From Lantana camara (lineage: Eukaryota > Streptophyta > Magnoliopsida > Lamiales > Verbenaceae), in assembly GCA_037501455.1 (NCBI GenBank), contig CM074858.1:101652001-101716000 (forward strand): DNA of 64,000 bases, written 5' to 3'. The position numbers and the translations under genes were made by a program. The first letter of the stretch is position 1; every line of letters starts with the position of its first letter. Of this stretch, positions 47,784-57,806 are shown piece by piece. The notes below the pieces were generated by a model. That model saw only the letters and a program-made list of their open reading frames with translations, ran no database searches and was not told the origin of the DNA.

Positions 47784-48598
47784 AAAGATATCCTCGAAAT
47801 AGATTTGCAAAAGTTCGAATCAAAACTTTCGCCAACATACTTCATGTGTGCGTCACCGAAGTTGTATGTTGAATGTGTTTCACATACATGGAATATAAAC
47901 TTAAGGCAAATCAAAAAACTTCAGATTGGAAGTGAAAAATAAATGAGAGTAGTATTGATTTATTTTTCATAGATATCTGTACATAGAGTAAAATGCAAAA
48001 TTATTCTAGATCGAGAAATTCGTGAATAATTTAATTAATTTTAGAGTTCAACAATATTTATTTAATAAAATTAAATATTATTAGACGGTATTAAATTATT
48101 GGCATGAGATGATAATAGATTGACCCGTTTGGAGCTAAAATTAATTAGTACTCTTGCACATCCCGCCGCAAACCCCAACAAAGACCAAAGAGAAAATATT
48201 AAAAGGAGAGAGAGAAATGAATTTTCAAAGAGTTTGAAAATAGTCAAAGAATTTATTTTAAGAAAATAAATTAAATTCCAAAAAGTTGGAAATGCCCGAA
48301 ATTTTATTTTGGAGAAAATAAAATTTTTTGAAAAAAAAAAAAGAGATAGTTTTTTTACTGACGTGACAGCTAATGTGTCACGCCATGTCAACGGGTCAGG
48401 TGCCAAGTGGCACTGACCAGGTGTCGTAAGGCGCGCCACGTGTACGGCTAGGATCACGCCAAGTTGCGCAGATCAACGGCCGAGATTGGATCTGGGCAGA
48501 CCTGGTCAAGGGGCAGGGTCGGATAGGGTCAGGTCAATTGTTGATTGACCTGAACACGTGGCCTAATCAGGTTTCGACACATCAACGACCAGCAAGAT

Positions 48599-50101
48599 GT
48601 TGTAACTGATTTTACTACAGTTAAAAACCAATCGTGCAATGTACACTAACATTCGCGTAGCACAATAGGATCGAACCCACATGGAAGGAAAATCAATCAC
48701 TACTTTCTATTTCTCTCTAATCTAAAGACTTAACGAATTCAAAGGTTGTTTCTATTAATCTACTGATGCAGAAATTAACAAGTAATTAAACTAAAATTGC
48801 AATTAACAACTTAAATACGCAAATTAACTTCAGTAAACTAAACAAGCAGGGGAAAAAACTTTGAATCATACAATCAAGAGCTAATGTTATACTCGTTTGA
48901 CAAGCGTAATTCTACAACCTAGTCACTTATATTTGAATTACCCTCTCTCGAGGTGTAACCAAGTGCTTAATTAGTGTTCTATGTTGCTCTCGCAATCACC
49001 AATAATTAATTAAACCATAGGAACAAGACTAGTGTAATTCAGTATTCTAGCGGCTCGGCATGGAATAAGATTACTGTTGTATAAGCTAGGACCAAATCTC
49101 TTTGAACCCTACAACTCACAAGTATTGAAAACCCTCTAAACTACCATCACTCTTTTGATCTATAGGCAATTGTGACACATGCTACGGGTGATCAGGCCAT
49201 CGCAAGTCAGTTTAAACCAGTTTTCAAACTAAGAATTAACATAAGTCATTCAAGCATCTCATCAAACATCCGTCATGCAATCATCATCACTTCCCCCTAG
49301 CCCTAGATAATTAGCTACTCATAATTGAAGCAAAAATCAGAAAACTAAAGGAAATTGCATTAACATAAATCATCGTCAACGAATCTAAACAAAGTCTAAC
49401 AATTAAACTCGTAAACATTCAGCAAAACTCAAGAACGAAACTAGCATAAAAAACTAAAACTAAAATCAAAGGAATTAGTTTGGAAATTAAAGCAACAATA
49501 AAACCAAAGATTGTTCTCGGAATACAATCCTGTCATCTTCTCGAATTCTCTGAAAATCTTCTGAACTTCTGAGTCTTCTTCCAAACCCTAGGTCTTGATT
49601 TGGAAGTGAAACTCTTTTTCTCTGTCTAACTCTCTCCTCCTGTATGTCCTTCTCTGGCGTCCCCCCTCTCTCTAAAGACTCCAAAAACACACATATATAG
49701 CAGCCCTAGGAGATTTCTCGCCGCCCTAGGTAACGGGCATTACCTATATTTGCCTTGCCATCGTTAACGCCCGTTAATGGCCTGAAATCTCCTTAACGCT
49801 TTTACTGGTAATGCGCGTTACCTATTTCCTTCTGCGTAGGGTTAACGGGCGTTACCCCTCTGTTCTCGCCAAAACCTTTCTCCTGTGGCTAGTAACGGGA
49901 GTTACTCCTTTAGTACTGCTAAATGGTAACGGGAGTTACCACTTTTTCTCCCAAAAATGCGTGAAATCGCTCTGCTTCGCCGTTTCGTAACTCCAATTCT
50001 AATGACAACTGAACAGAGTCAAATAAATACATAAACGCATCAAACGGCACCAGAATATCATCTATTTAATGCTTAAAATCATTCAATTTCTACACACAAA
50101 A
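48599..50101 (-). repeat. 3' LTR of the Athila-like element
   Basis: Matches 55520-57024 nearly base for base. On the minus strand it holds six palindromes (49729-49940) followed 30 bp downstream by a TATA-like CTATATATGTG (49691-49700). Confidence 0.9.
49729..49940 (-). promoter_or_regulatory. Palindrome cluster in the Athila-like 3' LTR
   Basis: Six 16-mers at 49729-49744, ~49764, 49807-49822, ~49841, ~49891 and 49925-49940, variants of GGTAACGGGCGTTACC (GGTAACGGGAGTTACC, GGTAATGCGCGTTACC and others). They lie directly upstream of the LTR TATA-like box on the minus strand. Each contains TAACG inverted, matching the core of MYB-type sites; binding is inferred. Confidence 0.85.
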
Positions 50102-51646
50102 AAACTCCCACACTTGAATATTGCTCGTCCCCGAGTAATACAAAAATTAAGTAAACACATCCTCATCAAACCTTCTCCTCTAAGCAATCATCAACCTTTG
50201 CCTAAACAAGTCTAGCCAATCAAATCAAATACTCGTAAACAGGAAATCCTCAAAATTTAGTATGAAAAGTAAACCCTTGTGTAGTGTGTGAGTCAAACGA
50301 TACAATGTACAAAAATTAGAATGACAACTTCACAATTTCCTCCTAAGTTCTTTCATCGACTTCGGAACACACTCTTCGCACCTATCTGCACTAATGGAAT
50401 TAAATCAAAGCTTCGGATCGGTAGGTCTTTCGGGCTTGTAATGTAGGCTTAGGGTAAGGTTATGGAAATTTGGATCATGTGACTACTCACCAAGCTTACT
50501 TCATTTACTCTAATCAAAACATGGACACTTCTATTCACCATTAACACGAAGAATTTCGCCCCACTCTTCAATTGAATCCCACACTTTCAAATTCACCCTT
50601 TGCATAATCTTATTTTGTTTTTCTTCTTTGCTCTTTCTCTTTTCATATCTTTTCTTTTCACTCTTTTTTTTTTCTCTTTTGTATTTTGTCTTTCTTTTCG
50701 CGCAATACCTCCTCATTCTCCATCAATCGTAAGAACAAATAAAAAGGATCTAAGAATAGATACTGGTGAACTAAACTATCAAGGTAGGTATTTCTATGTT
50801 GTGCCTTGGCTTATAATGTGGCTACAAAAATCTTTGCACAACAATTAGGCTCAGCAGGGTCAATAGGTTTGCGTTATTTAGTGAAAAACGGCTAAATAGA
50901 AAAAGCTAAAAATCCTCTGACAACAAATGCCTACTTCACTTCCTTAGTCTTTCATTAATTCAAAATTTCGCCTCGGTAGGACTAAAGTGCATCCTAATCA
51001 AATCTTAGACTCATTCGGAGATTATCAACTCATCTCTCTAAGTTAAGTACATCATTTCGTTTAACAGTGCTCAAAATATAAGGGCTTACTAACAAACTAA
51101 ATCATCAAATCTCATGCAACTTTCCTCAATTCAAAAAGCCTAACTTATTCTAGCAAAAGCTCAACGATCAAACTTCAAAGAAAAAGTTCAAAATGAGGGA
51201 AAATTTTCAAAAATTTTCAAAATTACTCGAATTTTAGCAATTTACAAGTGAAATTACATCTACTCATGCAAATATTCAATAAAGCTCATAGCAAGTATGC
51301 ACATTCTTCCCCCACACTTAAACTTTGCAATGCCATCATGCAATTGAAAGAATTAAAGGGTTAGAAAACTTCCTGATTACTGACGAACCGCAATGTGCCT
51401 GCTGTGCTTCCAAACCTGAACAAGTGACTAAAAATACGGATCAAGTACACAGGCAATTGATAATCAACATGCATCCAACAAGTATAATAATAGTCACAAA
51501 TTCACGAAAATAAAAGCACATTTGCATAAACCAAGTCAGAAAACCGAACATAGCAAAAATTCAAGTGTAGACAAATATCCAAACATAGTAAAGCATAAAC
51601 GAAACAAATGTCTAGAACTCTGGGGAAAAATATCAAGATAACAAAA
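50102..51646 (-). other. 3' non-coding part of the Athila-like element
   Basis: Runs from the end of the env-like frame to the 3' LTR. Minus-strand AAGTGTGGGAGTTTTT (50102-50117) is the polypurine tract. A second, better purine tract, AAGTGTGGGGGAA, lies at 51308-51320 next to the end of the env-like frame. No gene is visible, and the open frames at 50531-50848 are low-complexity (Lys/Glu or Phe/Leu runs). Confidence 0.6.
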
Positions 51647-52846
51647 TCAGGGCGATGGGGGTCCTCCAAAATACTGATCCAAGCGAGCACTGAGCCCGTC
51701 AAACTTGGCCTCCCACGAGTCGAATCGCTCATCTACATAATGTGCTAAATCTTCCACTCTAGCAATAATGGTGGTCAAGTCAGCCCTCAATCCTGCTAGC
51801 TCTACACGTACGCCTCTCAAAGTCACGGGAGTGTCGTCACTAGCCTCGGCAACAACAGGGACGGCATTACGAAGAACCACAAACTCATCATCAGGTCGGT
51901 CAGGAATCTGAGCCAAGAGCTCCCTCTGCCTCGCAGAAAGCTCATCGAACCGGGCTATCCCCCAGCTGTACATCTGCCAGAAACGATCTCTCTCACGGAT
52001 AGGCCACCATGGCAAAACCCTTTGCTTCAGCTCTCCACTCTCCCAAGGTATAGCTAAGCCTACGGTCTCTAAGTACTCTGGACCTGTAAGTCCAAAATTG
52101 ATAGGCAAAGCCCCTCTTGGTGTCTAGTTCATCTCTCTAGCAAACATCGTTACAAAGCCTCCATGAGCAATCGTGCCCATCACACTCCCCGCACTCTCCT
52201 GCAGCTTCTAGAGGAACTCGATCGTACCATCGAACTTAATACCTTCCTTCATCATATACATGATGCCCAACTCAGTTTCTATAATATGGCTATCTCTCCC
52301 GTATCTGGTTCAGAATCCCAGGGCTAAAATCCTATGGACTAGTATCCATGTCAACGAGTCAAAATAGTTGTCATACGTGCTCCGGGGGGAATAACTAGGG
52401 ACACCCTCCATCAAGGAAAAGGATCTCCACACCTCCTCTCGCTGAGTCTCGCTCCATCTAGGTAGAGAAGTGATGGCATTAGCTGGAAACCGAAGGATCT
52501 CTCGAATTCTGCTCACACTCCAAGTCCGAGTTTCCATATCATCAAGAGTGAAGGTCAAAGTATTATCCACCAGATCAAAATTCATTGTATGGAAGAAAGC
52601 AGCGGTCATATCTCCATAAGTCATATCCCTCCTTTCAAGGAAAGGCAACCAACCTATGTTATCGAAAAGCCTCCGCACTTCCATCGGGTCGAAGAATTTA
52701 GTACCCACAATATTCCTTGTTGGATTCCTTTGGAAAGGGTTCCCAAAGACAATAACCGTTACGTTGTCCGAACCAAAAGGTTGGTGGTCTAGTCTGGATG
52801 ACGTAGTGAAAGGTTCCGGGACTTTAGAGCGCTTAGTGCGACCCAT
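51647..52846 (-). pseudogene. Athila ORF1 / env-like reading frame with three stops
   Basis: The frame runs without shift from the ATG at 52846 (MGRTKRSKVPEPFTTS) to 51647, about 400 codons. It is interrupted by TGA near 52308 and TAG near 52208 and 52126. The protein matches the ATHILA ORF-1 family in position and character (MEVRRLFDNIGW, DMTAAFFHTMNFD, TLDDMETRTWSVSRIREILRFP) and ends in a heptad-rich helical tail (RVELAGLRADLTTIIARVEDLAHYV). An upstream ATG at 52873 lies in what looks like an intron, so 52846 is preferred. The function of this family is unknown; it sits where other Athila elements have an env-like gene. Confidence 0.82.
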
Positions 52847-52851
52847 TGTAC

Positions 52852-53405
52852 CTGAATCAAACAATGATAGCAAAGCAAAGTACTAAGAAATCAATCACAA
52901 TTCACATGGACAATTCATCAAACACCTTGTGCGCCTAAGTCTAGTGGGTGAGTCCAAACTCATGTTATTCACTCTATTCAATCTCAAATTCACACTAGCT
53001 TAATTACTACAATTCAAGCTTATAATTCTCTGCCTTCAACTCTGAAATTCAAAAACAAGGCTACTTAGAACTTTAGGATTCTTCAAAAATTTAACCCAAT
53101 TCAAGTTAACTTCAATTTAAAGCATCAATCCTAATTCTAGCATAGTTAATCTCTCAAAATTCATCAATTTAATCTCATGGTGATCTCTAGCATGCAATTC
53201 AATCCTAATTCTCATCCCTTAGATTGGAAAAATTAGCTCCAAAAAATACTCTAAGACAAAGGAGTGGTAACTTACTTTGATTCACAAGAGAGTAAAGAAT
53301 GTAACTTAGTGGGGGAGCTTCTTGCTTGTTAATTGAAGATGATTGACCCAAGGGAACAATTGAATCTCTAGTAAGGTGGGATAAGTGGGTGCAAGTGTAT
53401 TTATA
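52852..53405 (-). promoter_or_regulatory. Internal TATA box, noncoding exon and intron before the env-like frame
   Basis: On the minus strand: TATAAATA (53405-53398), then about 95-120 bp of leader, a strong splice donor AAA|GTAAGT at 53275-53270, and an acceptor TTTGATTCAG at 52852 just five bases before the ATG (GTACAATGG). The implied intron is 424 nt. This is the layout of a complete transcription unit. The palindrome cluster at 53499-53775 lies about 95 bp upstream of the TATA box. Confidence 0.65.
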
Positions 53406-53498
53406 GGGTTGGGGGAAAGAAAACCGAAATTGGGTAGGACAAGACTTAAATTAACCCTAAAACCGTGTGCCTAAAATCCAATTTCCGCCAGTGCGACC

Positions 53499-53775
53499 GG
53501 TAACGGGCGTTACCGGTTTTCCTAAGAAAAAGGGGTAACGGGCGTTACCCCTGTCGGCCAAGATGCCTGTGTCCATTAACGGGCGTTACCAAAAAATAAC
53601 AGCAATGGTGTAACGCCTGTTACCTTTAGTAACTGGTGCGTCTGATCTCATTAACGGACGTTACCAAAAAATAACAGCAATGGTGTAACGCCCGTTACCT
53701 TTAGTAACTGGTGCGTCTGATCTCATTAACGGGCGTTACCAAAAAATAACAACAATGGTGTAACTCCCGTTACTC
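53499..53775 (-). promoter_or_regulatory. Internal palindrome cluster with 75-bp tandem repeat
   Basis: Eight palindromes of the same type as in the LTRs: two perfect GGTAACGGGCGTTACC (53499-53514, 53534-53549), then pairs carried in three tandem 75-bp units (landmark AAAAAATAACA at 53591, 53666 and 53741). Each unit holds ATTAACGGGCGTTACC and TGTAACGCCCGTTACC variants. The cluster lies between the gag-protease remnant and the env-like unit. Confidence 0.85.
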
Positions 53776-53799
53776 ATAACTCCGCCCAAAACTTATGTA

Positions 53800-54219
53800 A
53801 AACACAAACACACAACTAATAGTGCTCAATCACGTCAATTAACTGAAATTAACTCATAGTATTCAATCAAATCACAGTGTACCATTTTCAAATAAACACA
53901 TAAGCACCTAGAACAATTCATATCAACAATTCATTCTCCTCAAGAAATACAATCAAACCATGCACAAGCATACTAACAAATTAAATGGACCTCAATATTG
54001 ACGATGACGCTCAATTCACGGCCCTCACACCATCTAGCTCTTGGCTACCTAGTAAACCATCAAGTGACCTGCAATGAGAGAGACAACTCAATTATTCCGA
54101 GAAAACAAGGACAACAGAAACGAAAATAACGGAAACAAAAACAAAACAAGAGAAAAGGGAAAGGGAAAAGTTAGTTCTAAGTTATAGTCATTAGCTTGAC
54201 TGCAGAAAGCAATCTAGGA
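53800..54219 (-). other. Spacer between gag-protease remnant and the env-like unit
   Basis: AT-rich, no coding frame. RT, RNase H and integrase should lie in this interval in a full element; nothing of them is left. Confidence 0.6.
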
Positions 54220-55362
54220 TTAGCAATTCCCAAGCAACGAGTCACAAGGAGTGACCTCGTTCTTGTTACTCACAAACCCAGAGCTTGATCTCCAAGTATC
54301 TAAATCCAAAGCATCCTTCATTCTCGCTCTCTGAAACTTCGTTTCTCTCTGCCAATCATCTGCATCTCTTTGCTCCATATACAGAGTTTCTCCGTCTGGC
54401 GTATCATTGACAACCTTAATCATGCAACACTTATCTGGAATTGTGGATGGTGTCCTGGAACCAAAGTTCCTGAACTCCATTCTTTCATCTCCTATTTTGA
54501 ACGTGAGCCGTCCATTCTGAACATCAATATCTGCTCCAGTCGTAGCCAGAAACGGTCTTCCAAGTATCAATGGCATCCTCTCATCACTCTCAATATCAAG
54601 AACTACAAAATCAGTGGGAATATGAAAATTTCCAACTTTTACCAAAATATCTTCTAAAATTCCTGTCGGATATTTCACCGATCTATCTGCTAGTTGGAGT
54701 GTCATATTTGTCGTCGTGAGCTCTTTCACTCCTAGTTTCCTGCAAGTAGACAATGGAATTAAACTCACACTAGCTCCTAAATCACATAGAACAGTATGAA
54801 ATTGCAAAGAACCAATAGTAAGGGGAATTGAAAAACTCCCTGGATCTTTAAGCTTTGGAGGAAGCTTATGCTGAATAAAGTGGAAAGAACTTTGCTAGGA
54901 AAGCCTGAGATAATGCTGCCCAAGTCTGAAAAGATTCATTTGGGACAGTACTCAGCCATGCTTTAGCTCGATCCCTAAGTGAAAAGGGAAAAAGCGTGAC
55001 TCGGATAGCATCAGTAGTGACATTATGAATTTTGAAGGTATCACAAACTTCCAAAAAATACTCCAAATGTGAAGTTGGATCCTCCAAAGATAGTCCAGAA
55101 AACAAATTATTCTGCAACAAATTTATGATAGATGGTTTAATCTCAAAGTTGTTTGTTGCAATCGTGGACGAGTTGCAGTCTGAATTGCTCCAGCTTGTGG
55201 TACGTTATAATCTCTTATAGCCGGTGGTGGTGGTGGGTCTGCTTCAGCCATCGGTAAAGCAATTGGTTTCTTCTCCTTCTTATTTCTTCTCCTAATAGCA
55301 CTCAGTGTTCTCTCAATTTTCGGATCGTATGGAACTAAGTCAGTATCTTGAGATCTTCGCAT
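54220..55362 (-). pseudogene. Athila-like gag N-terminus joined to protease
   Basis: The gag starts MRRSQDTDLVPYDPKIERTL (55362) and, after a frameshift near 55170, continues INLLQNNLFSGLSLEDPTSHLEYF...SLRDRAKAWLSTVP, the retrotransposon gag domain, to FLAKFFP near 54890. It then jumps, with a change of frame, to KLPPKLKDPGSFSIPLTIG and a retropepsin (CDLGASVSLIPLS ... LILGRPFLATTGADID). The gag C-terminal part with its zinc knuckle is deleted. DLGA at the active site is usual for Athila-type proteases. The frame ends at 54220 (CDSLLGNC), before any RT. Confidence 0.85.
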
Positions 55363-55496
55363 GCACTATAAACCTACACAAGGAAAAAGAATTTCTCAGT
55401 CCAATTCCACAGTAACAAGGATAATAAACACAAAGTAAAGTAATAGTCTAAAGAACTAGATCAAAATAATTGAATAATATTGACTTAAAACGCCTT

Positions 55497-55513
55497 CCCC
55501 GGCAACGGCGCCA
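55497..55513 (-). other. Primer-binding site of the Athila-like element
   Basis: Minus-strand TGGCGCCGTTGCCGGGG, six bases inside the 5' LTR. This form, usually ascribed to tRNA-Asp, is common in plant gypsy elements of the Athila/Tat type. Confidence 0.88.
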
Positions 55514-55519
55514 AAAACT

Positions 55520-57024
55520 TGTTGTAACTGATTTTACTACAGTTAAAAACCAATCGTACAAGCGTACACTAACATACGCGTAGCATAATAGGATCGAACC
55601 CACAGGGAAGGGAAATCAATCACTACTCTCTATTTCTCTCTAATCTAAAGACTTAACGAATTCAAAGGTTGTTTCTATTAATCTACTGATGCAGAAATTA
55701 ACAAGTAACTAAACTAAAATTGCAATTAACAACTTAAATACGCTAATTAACTTCAGTAAACTAAACAGGCAGGGGAAAAAGCTTTGAATCATACAATCAA
55801 TAGCCAATGTGATACTCGTTTGACAAGCGTAATTCTACAACCTAGTCACTTATATTTGAATTACCCTCTCTCGAGGTGTAACCAAGTGCTTAATTAGTGT
55901 TCAATGTTGCTCTCGCAATCACCAATAGTTAATTAAACCATAGGAACAAGACTAGTGTAATTCAGTATTCTAGCGGCTCGGCATGGAATAAGATTACTGT
56001 TGTATATGCTTGGACCAAATCTCTTTGAACCCTACAACTCACAAGTATTGAAAACCCTCTAAACTACCATCACTCTTTCGATCTATTGGTAATTGTGACA
56101 CATGCTACGGGTGATCAGGCCATCGCAAGTCAGTTCTAACCAGTTTTCAAACTAAGAATTAACATAAGTCATTCAAGCATCTCATCAAACATTCGTCATG
56201 CAATCATCATCACTTCCCCCTAGACCTAGATAATTAGCTACTCATAATTGAAACAAAAATCATAAAACTAAAGGAAATTGCATTAACATAAATCATCGTC
56301 AACGAATCTAAACAAAGTCTAACTATTAAACTCGTAAACATTCAGCAAAACTCAAGAACGAAACTAGCATAAAAAACTAAAACTAAAATCAAAGGAATTA
56401 GTTTGGAAATTAAAGCAACAATAAAACCAAAGATTGTTCTCGAAATTCAATCCTGTCGTCTTCTTGAATTCTCTGAAAATCTTCTGAACATCTGAGTCTT
56501 CTTCCAAACCCTAGGTCTTGACTTGGACAGGAAACTCTTTTTCTCTGTCTAACTGTCTCCTTCTGTCTGTCCTTCTCTGGCGTCCCCCCTCTCTCCAAAG
56601 ACTCCAAAAACGCACATATATAGCAGCCCTAGGAGATTTCTCGCCGCCCTAGGTAACGGGTGTTACCTATATTTGCCTTGCCATCGTTAACGCCCGTTAA
56701 TGGCCTGAAATCGCCTTAACGTTTTTACTGGTAACGGGCGTTACCTATTTCCTTCTGCGTAGGGGTAACGGGCGTTACCCCTTTGTTCTCGCCAAAACCT
56801 TTCTCCTGTGGCTAGTAACGGGAGTTACTCCTTTAGTACTGTTAAATGGTAACGGGTGTTACCACTTTTTCTCCCAAAAATACGTGAAATCACTCTGCTT
56901 CGCCGTTTCGTAACTCCAACTCTAATGCCACTTGAACAGAGTCAAATAACCACATAAACGCATCAAACGGCACCAGAATATCGTCTATTTAACGCTTAAA
57001 ATCATGCAATTTCTACACACAACA
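55520..57024 (-). repeat. 5' LTR of the Athila-like element
   Basis: 1505 bp, TG...CA ends in minus orientation. It carries the palindrome cluster 56652-56863 and a TATA-like CTATATATGTG at 56613-56623. Confidence 0.9.
56652..56863 (-). promoter_or_regulatory. Palindrome cluster in the Athila-like 5' LTR
   Basis: Six 16-mers at 56652-56667, 56686-56701, 56730-56745, 56764-56779, 56814-56829 and 56848-56863. Two are perfect GGTAACGGGCGTTACC; others are GGTAACGGGTGTTACC and AGTAACGGGAGTTACT. The nearest lies 30 bp upstream of the TATA-like box. Order and spacing equal those of the 3' LTR, with a few C/T differences. Confidence 0.87.
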
Positions 57025-57806
57025 CCAGACTAGTTTAAACTAACCGGTTCACGGTTGAACTAGTCTGAGAGTCGAATCGCTGGTTGAACCGGACCGAACC
57101 GGACACGTGGAAAGTGCTCGTGTGTGCGTGAATAGTAAAAATACCAAACGCACAGGCGCAACTCAGGCGGCGTGTAAGGGCGCTTGCGGTATCCAATCCG
57201 TACATGGACGGTGGCGTGATGCTCACGGTTGCTTGGGCTGCATGAAGGTATGTTTTTGGCTGTAAATAGGGCCTTCCTATTTCATTTTAAAGCATCAGTT
57301 TTTGAAAATCTTTTTCGGTAGTTCCAAAGCCATTTAGCTGATTTCCTCTCTCTAATTAATTAATCTTTAATTAAGGATTAATTAATATTTAATTAGGTGG
57401 TTAAATAATTAATATATAATCCACTTAATTATTAGAAAATAGGGTTTTTCTGAAATTAGAAAAAAATGTTTTCTAAGAAATATTTTCTCGAGTATTTAGT
57501 GAAATACTGACGGATTTCACACTCCAAAATCTTAATTGGGGATATTGCGGGGAAGATCTGCCGGTTTCACGAGAAAATATCGGCATGGAAAAGTGTCGTT
57601 GATAGCCAATTTTGCAGTACTGTAATACCGTTATGCTGCTAAAATTATTATTTGCATATTGTGATCATATGCACTGTGATTTAAAATTATGTTATCGATG
57701 CACGTATATATTAGAGTTATTCTGCCCGATTTGTTCCGCTCCTTCTTAAAATTTTTTTGAAATATTGAGCTATACCATCACTCTATTTTGGGCCCACCAC
57801 CCAGCA

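Larger units (their letters stand above)
48599..57024 (-). mobile_element. Athila-like Ty3/gypsy element lacking RT and integrase (minus)
   Basis: Two near-identical LTRs (48599-50101, 1503 bp; 55520-57024, 1505 bp) with TGTTGT...ACAACA ends. Flanking 5-mers are CAAGA (48594-48598) and CCAGA (57025-57029), one mismatch. The interior is only 5.4 kb and holds a primer site, a gag N-terminal part fused to protease, and an Athila ORF1/env-like reading frame. No RT, RNase H or integrase can be found, so it is a non-autonomous deletion derivative that must have been moved by a relative's enzymes. The similarity of the LTRs suggests a fairly recent insertion. Confidence 0.88.
45911..57806 (+). mobile_element. 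Copia-type solo LTR (~2.15 kb net), interrupted twice
   Basis: Starts TGTTAGGGATAATGCCC, closely related to the copia-1 and copia-2 LTR start, and ends CCACCCAGCA. Flanking 5-mers GCTTT (45906-45910) and ACTTT (57807-57811) differ by one base. The pieces are 45911-46478, 47789-48598 and 57030-57806. There is no coding region of its own. CACGTG boxes near 48437, 48554 and 57110 recall the G-box clusters of the related LTRs. It disrupts the Tork-like RT between KKLL and SSVFKMKD. Confidence 0.8.

Noticed and set aside
50531..50848. Lys/Glu-rich and Phe/Leu-rich open frames
   Set aside because: Low-complexity CTTTTT runs read on opposite strands; not a gene.
52847..52873. ATG at 52873 as start of the env-like protein
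   Set aside because: It lies upstream of a good splice acceptor (TTTGATTCAG at 52852), so these nine codons are probably intronic.
49729..56863. Short palindromic repeats with spacers that look CRISPR-like
   Set aside because: Spacing is irregular, spacers are the same in both LTRs, there are no cas genes and the DNA is plainly from a plant nuclear genome. They are LTR motifs.
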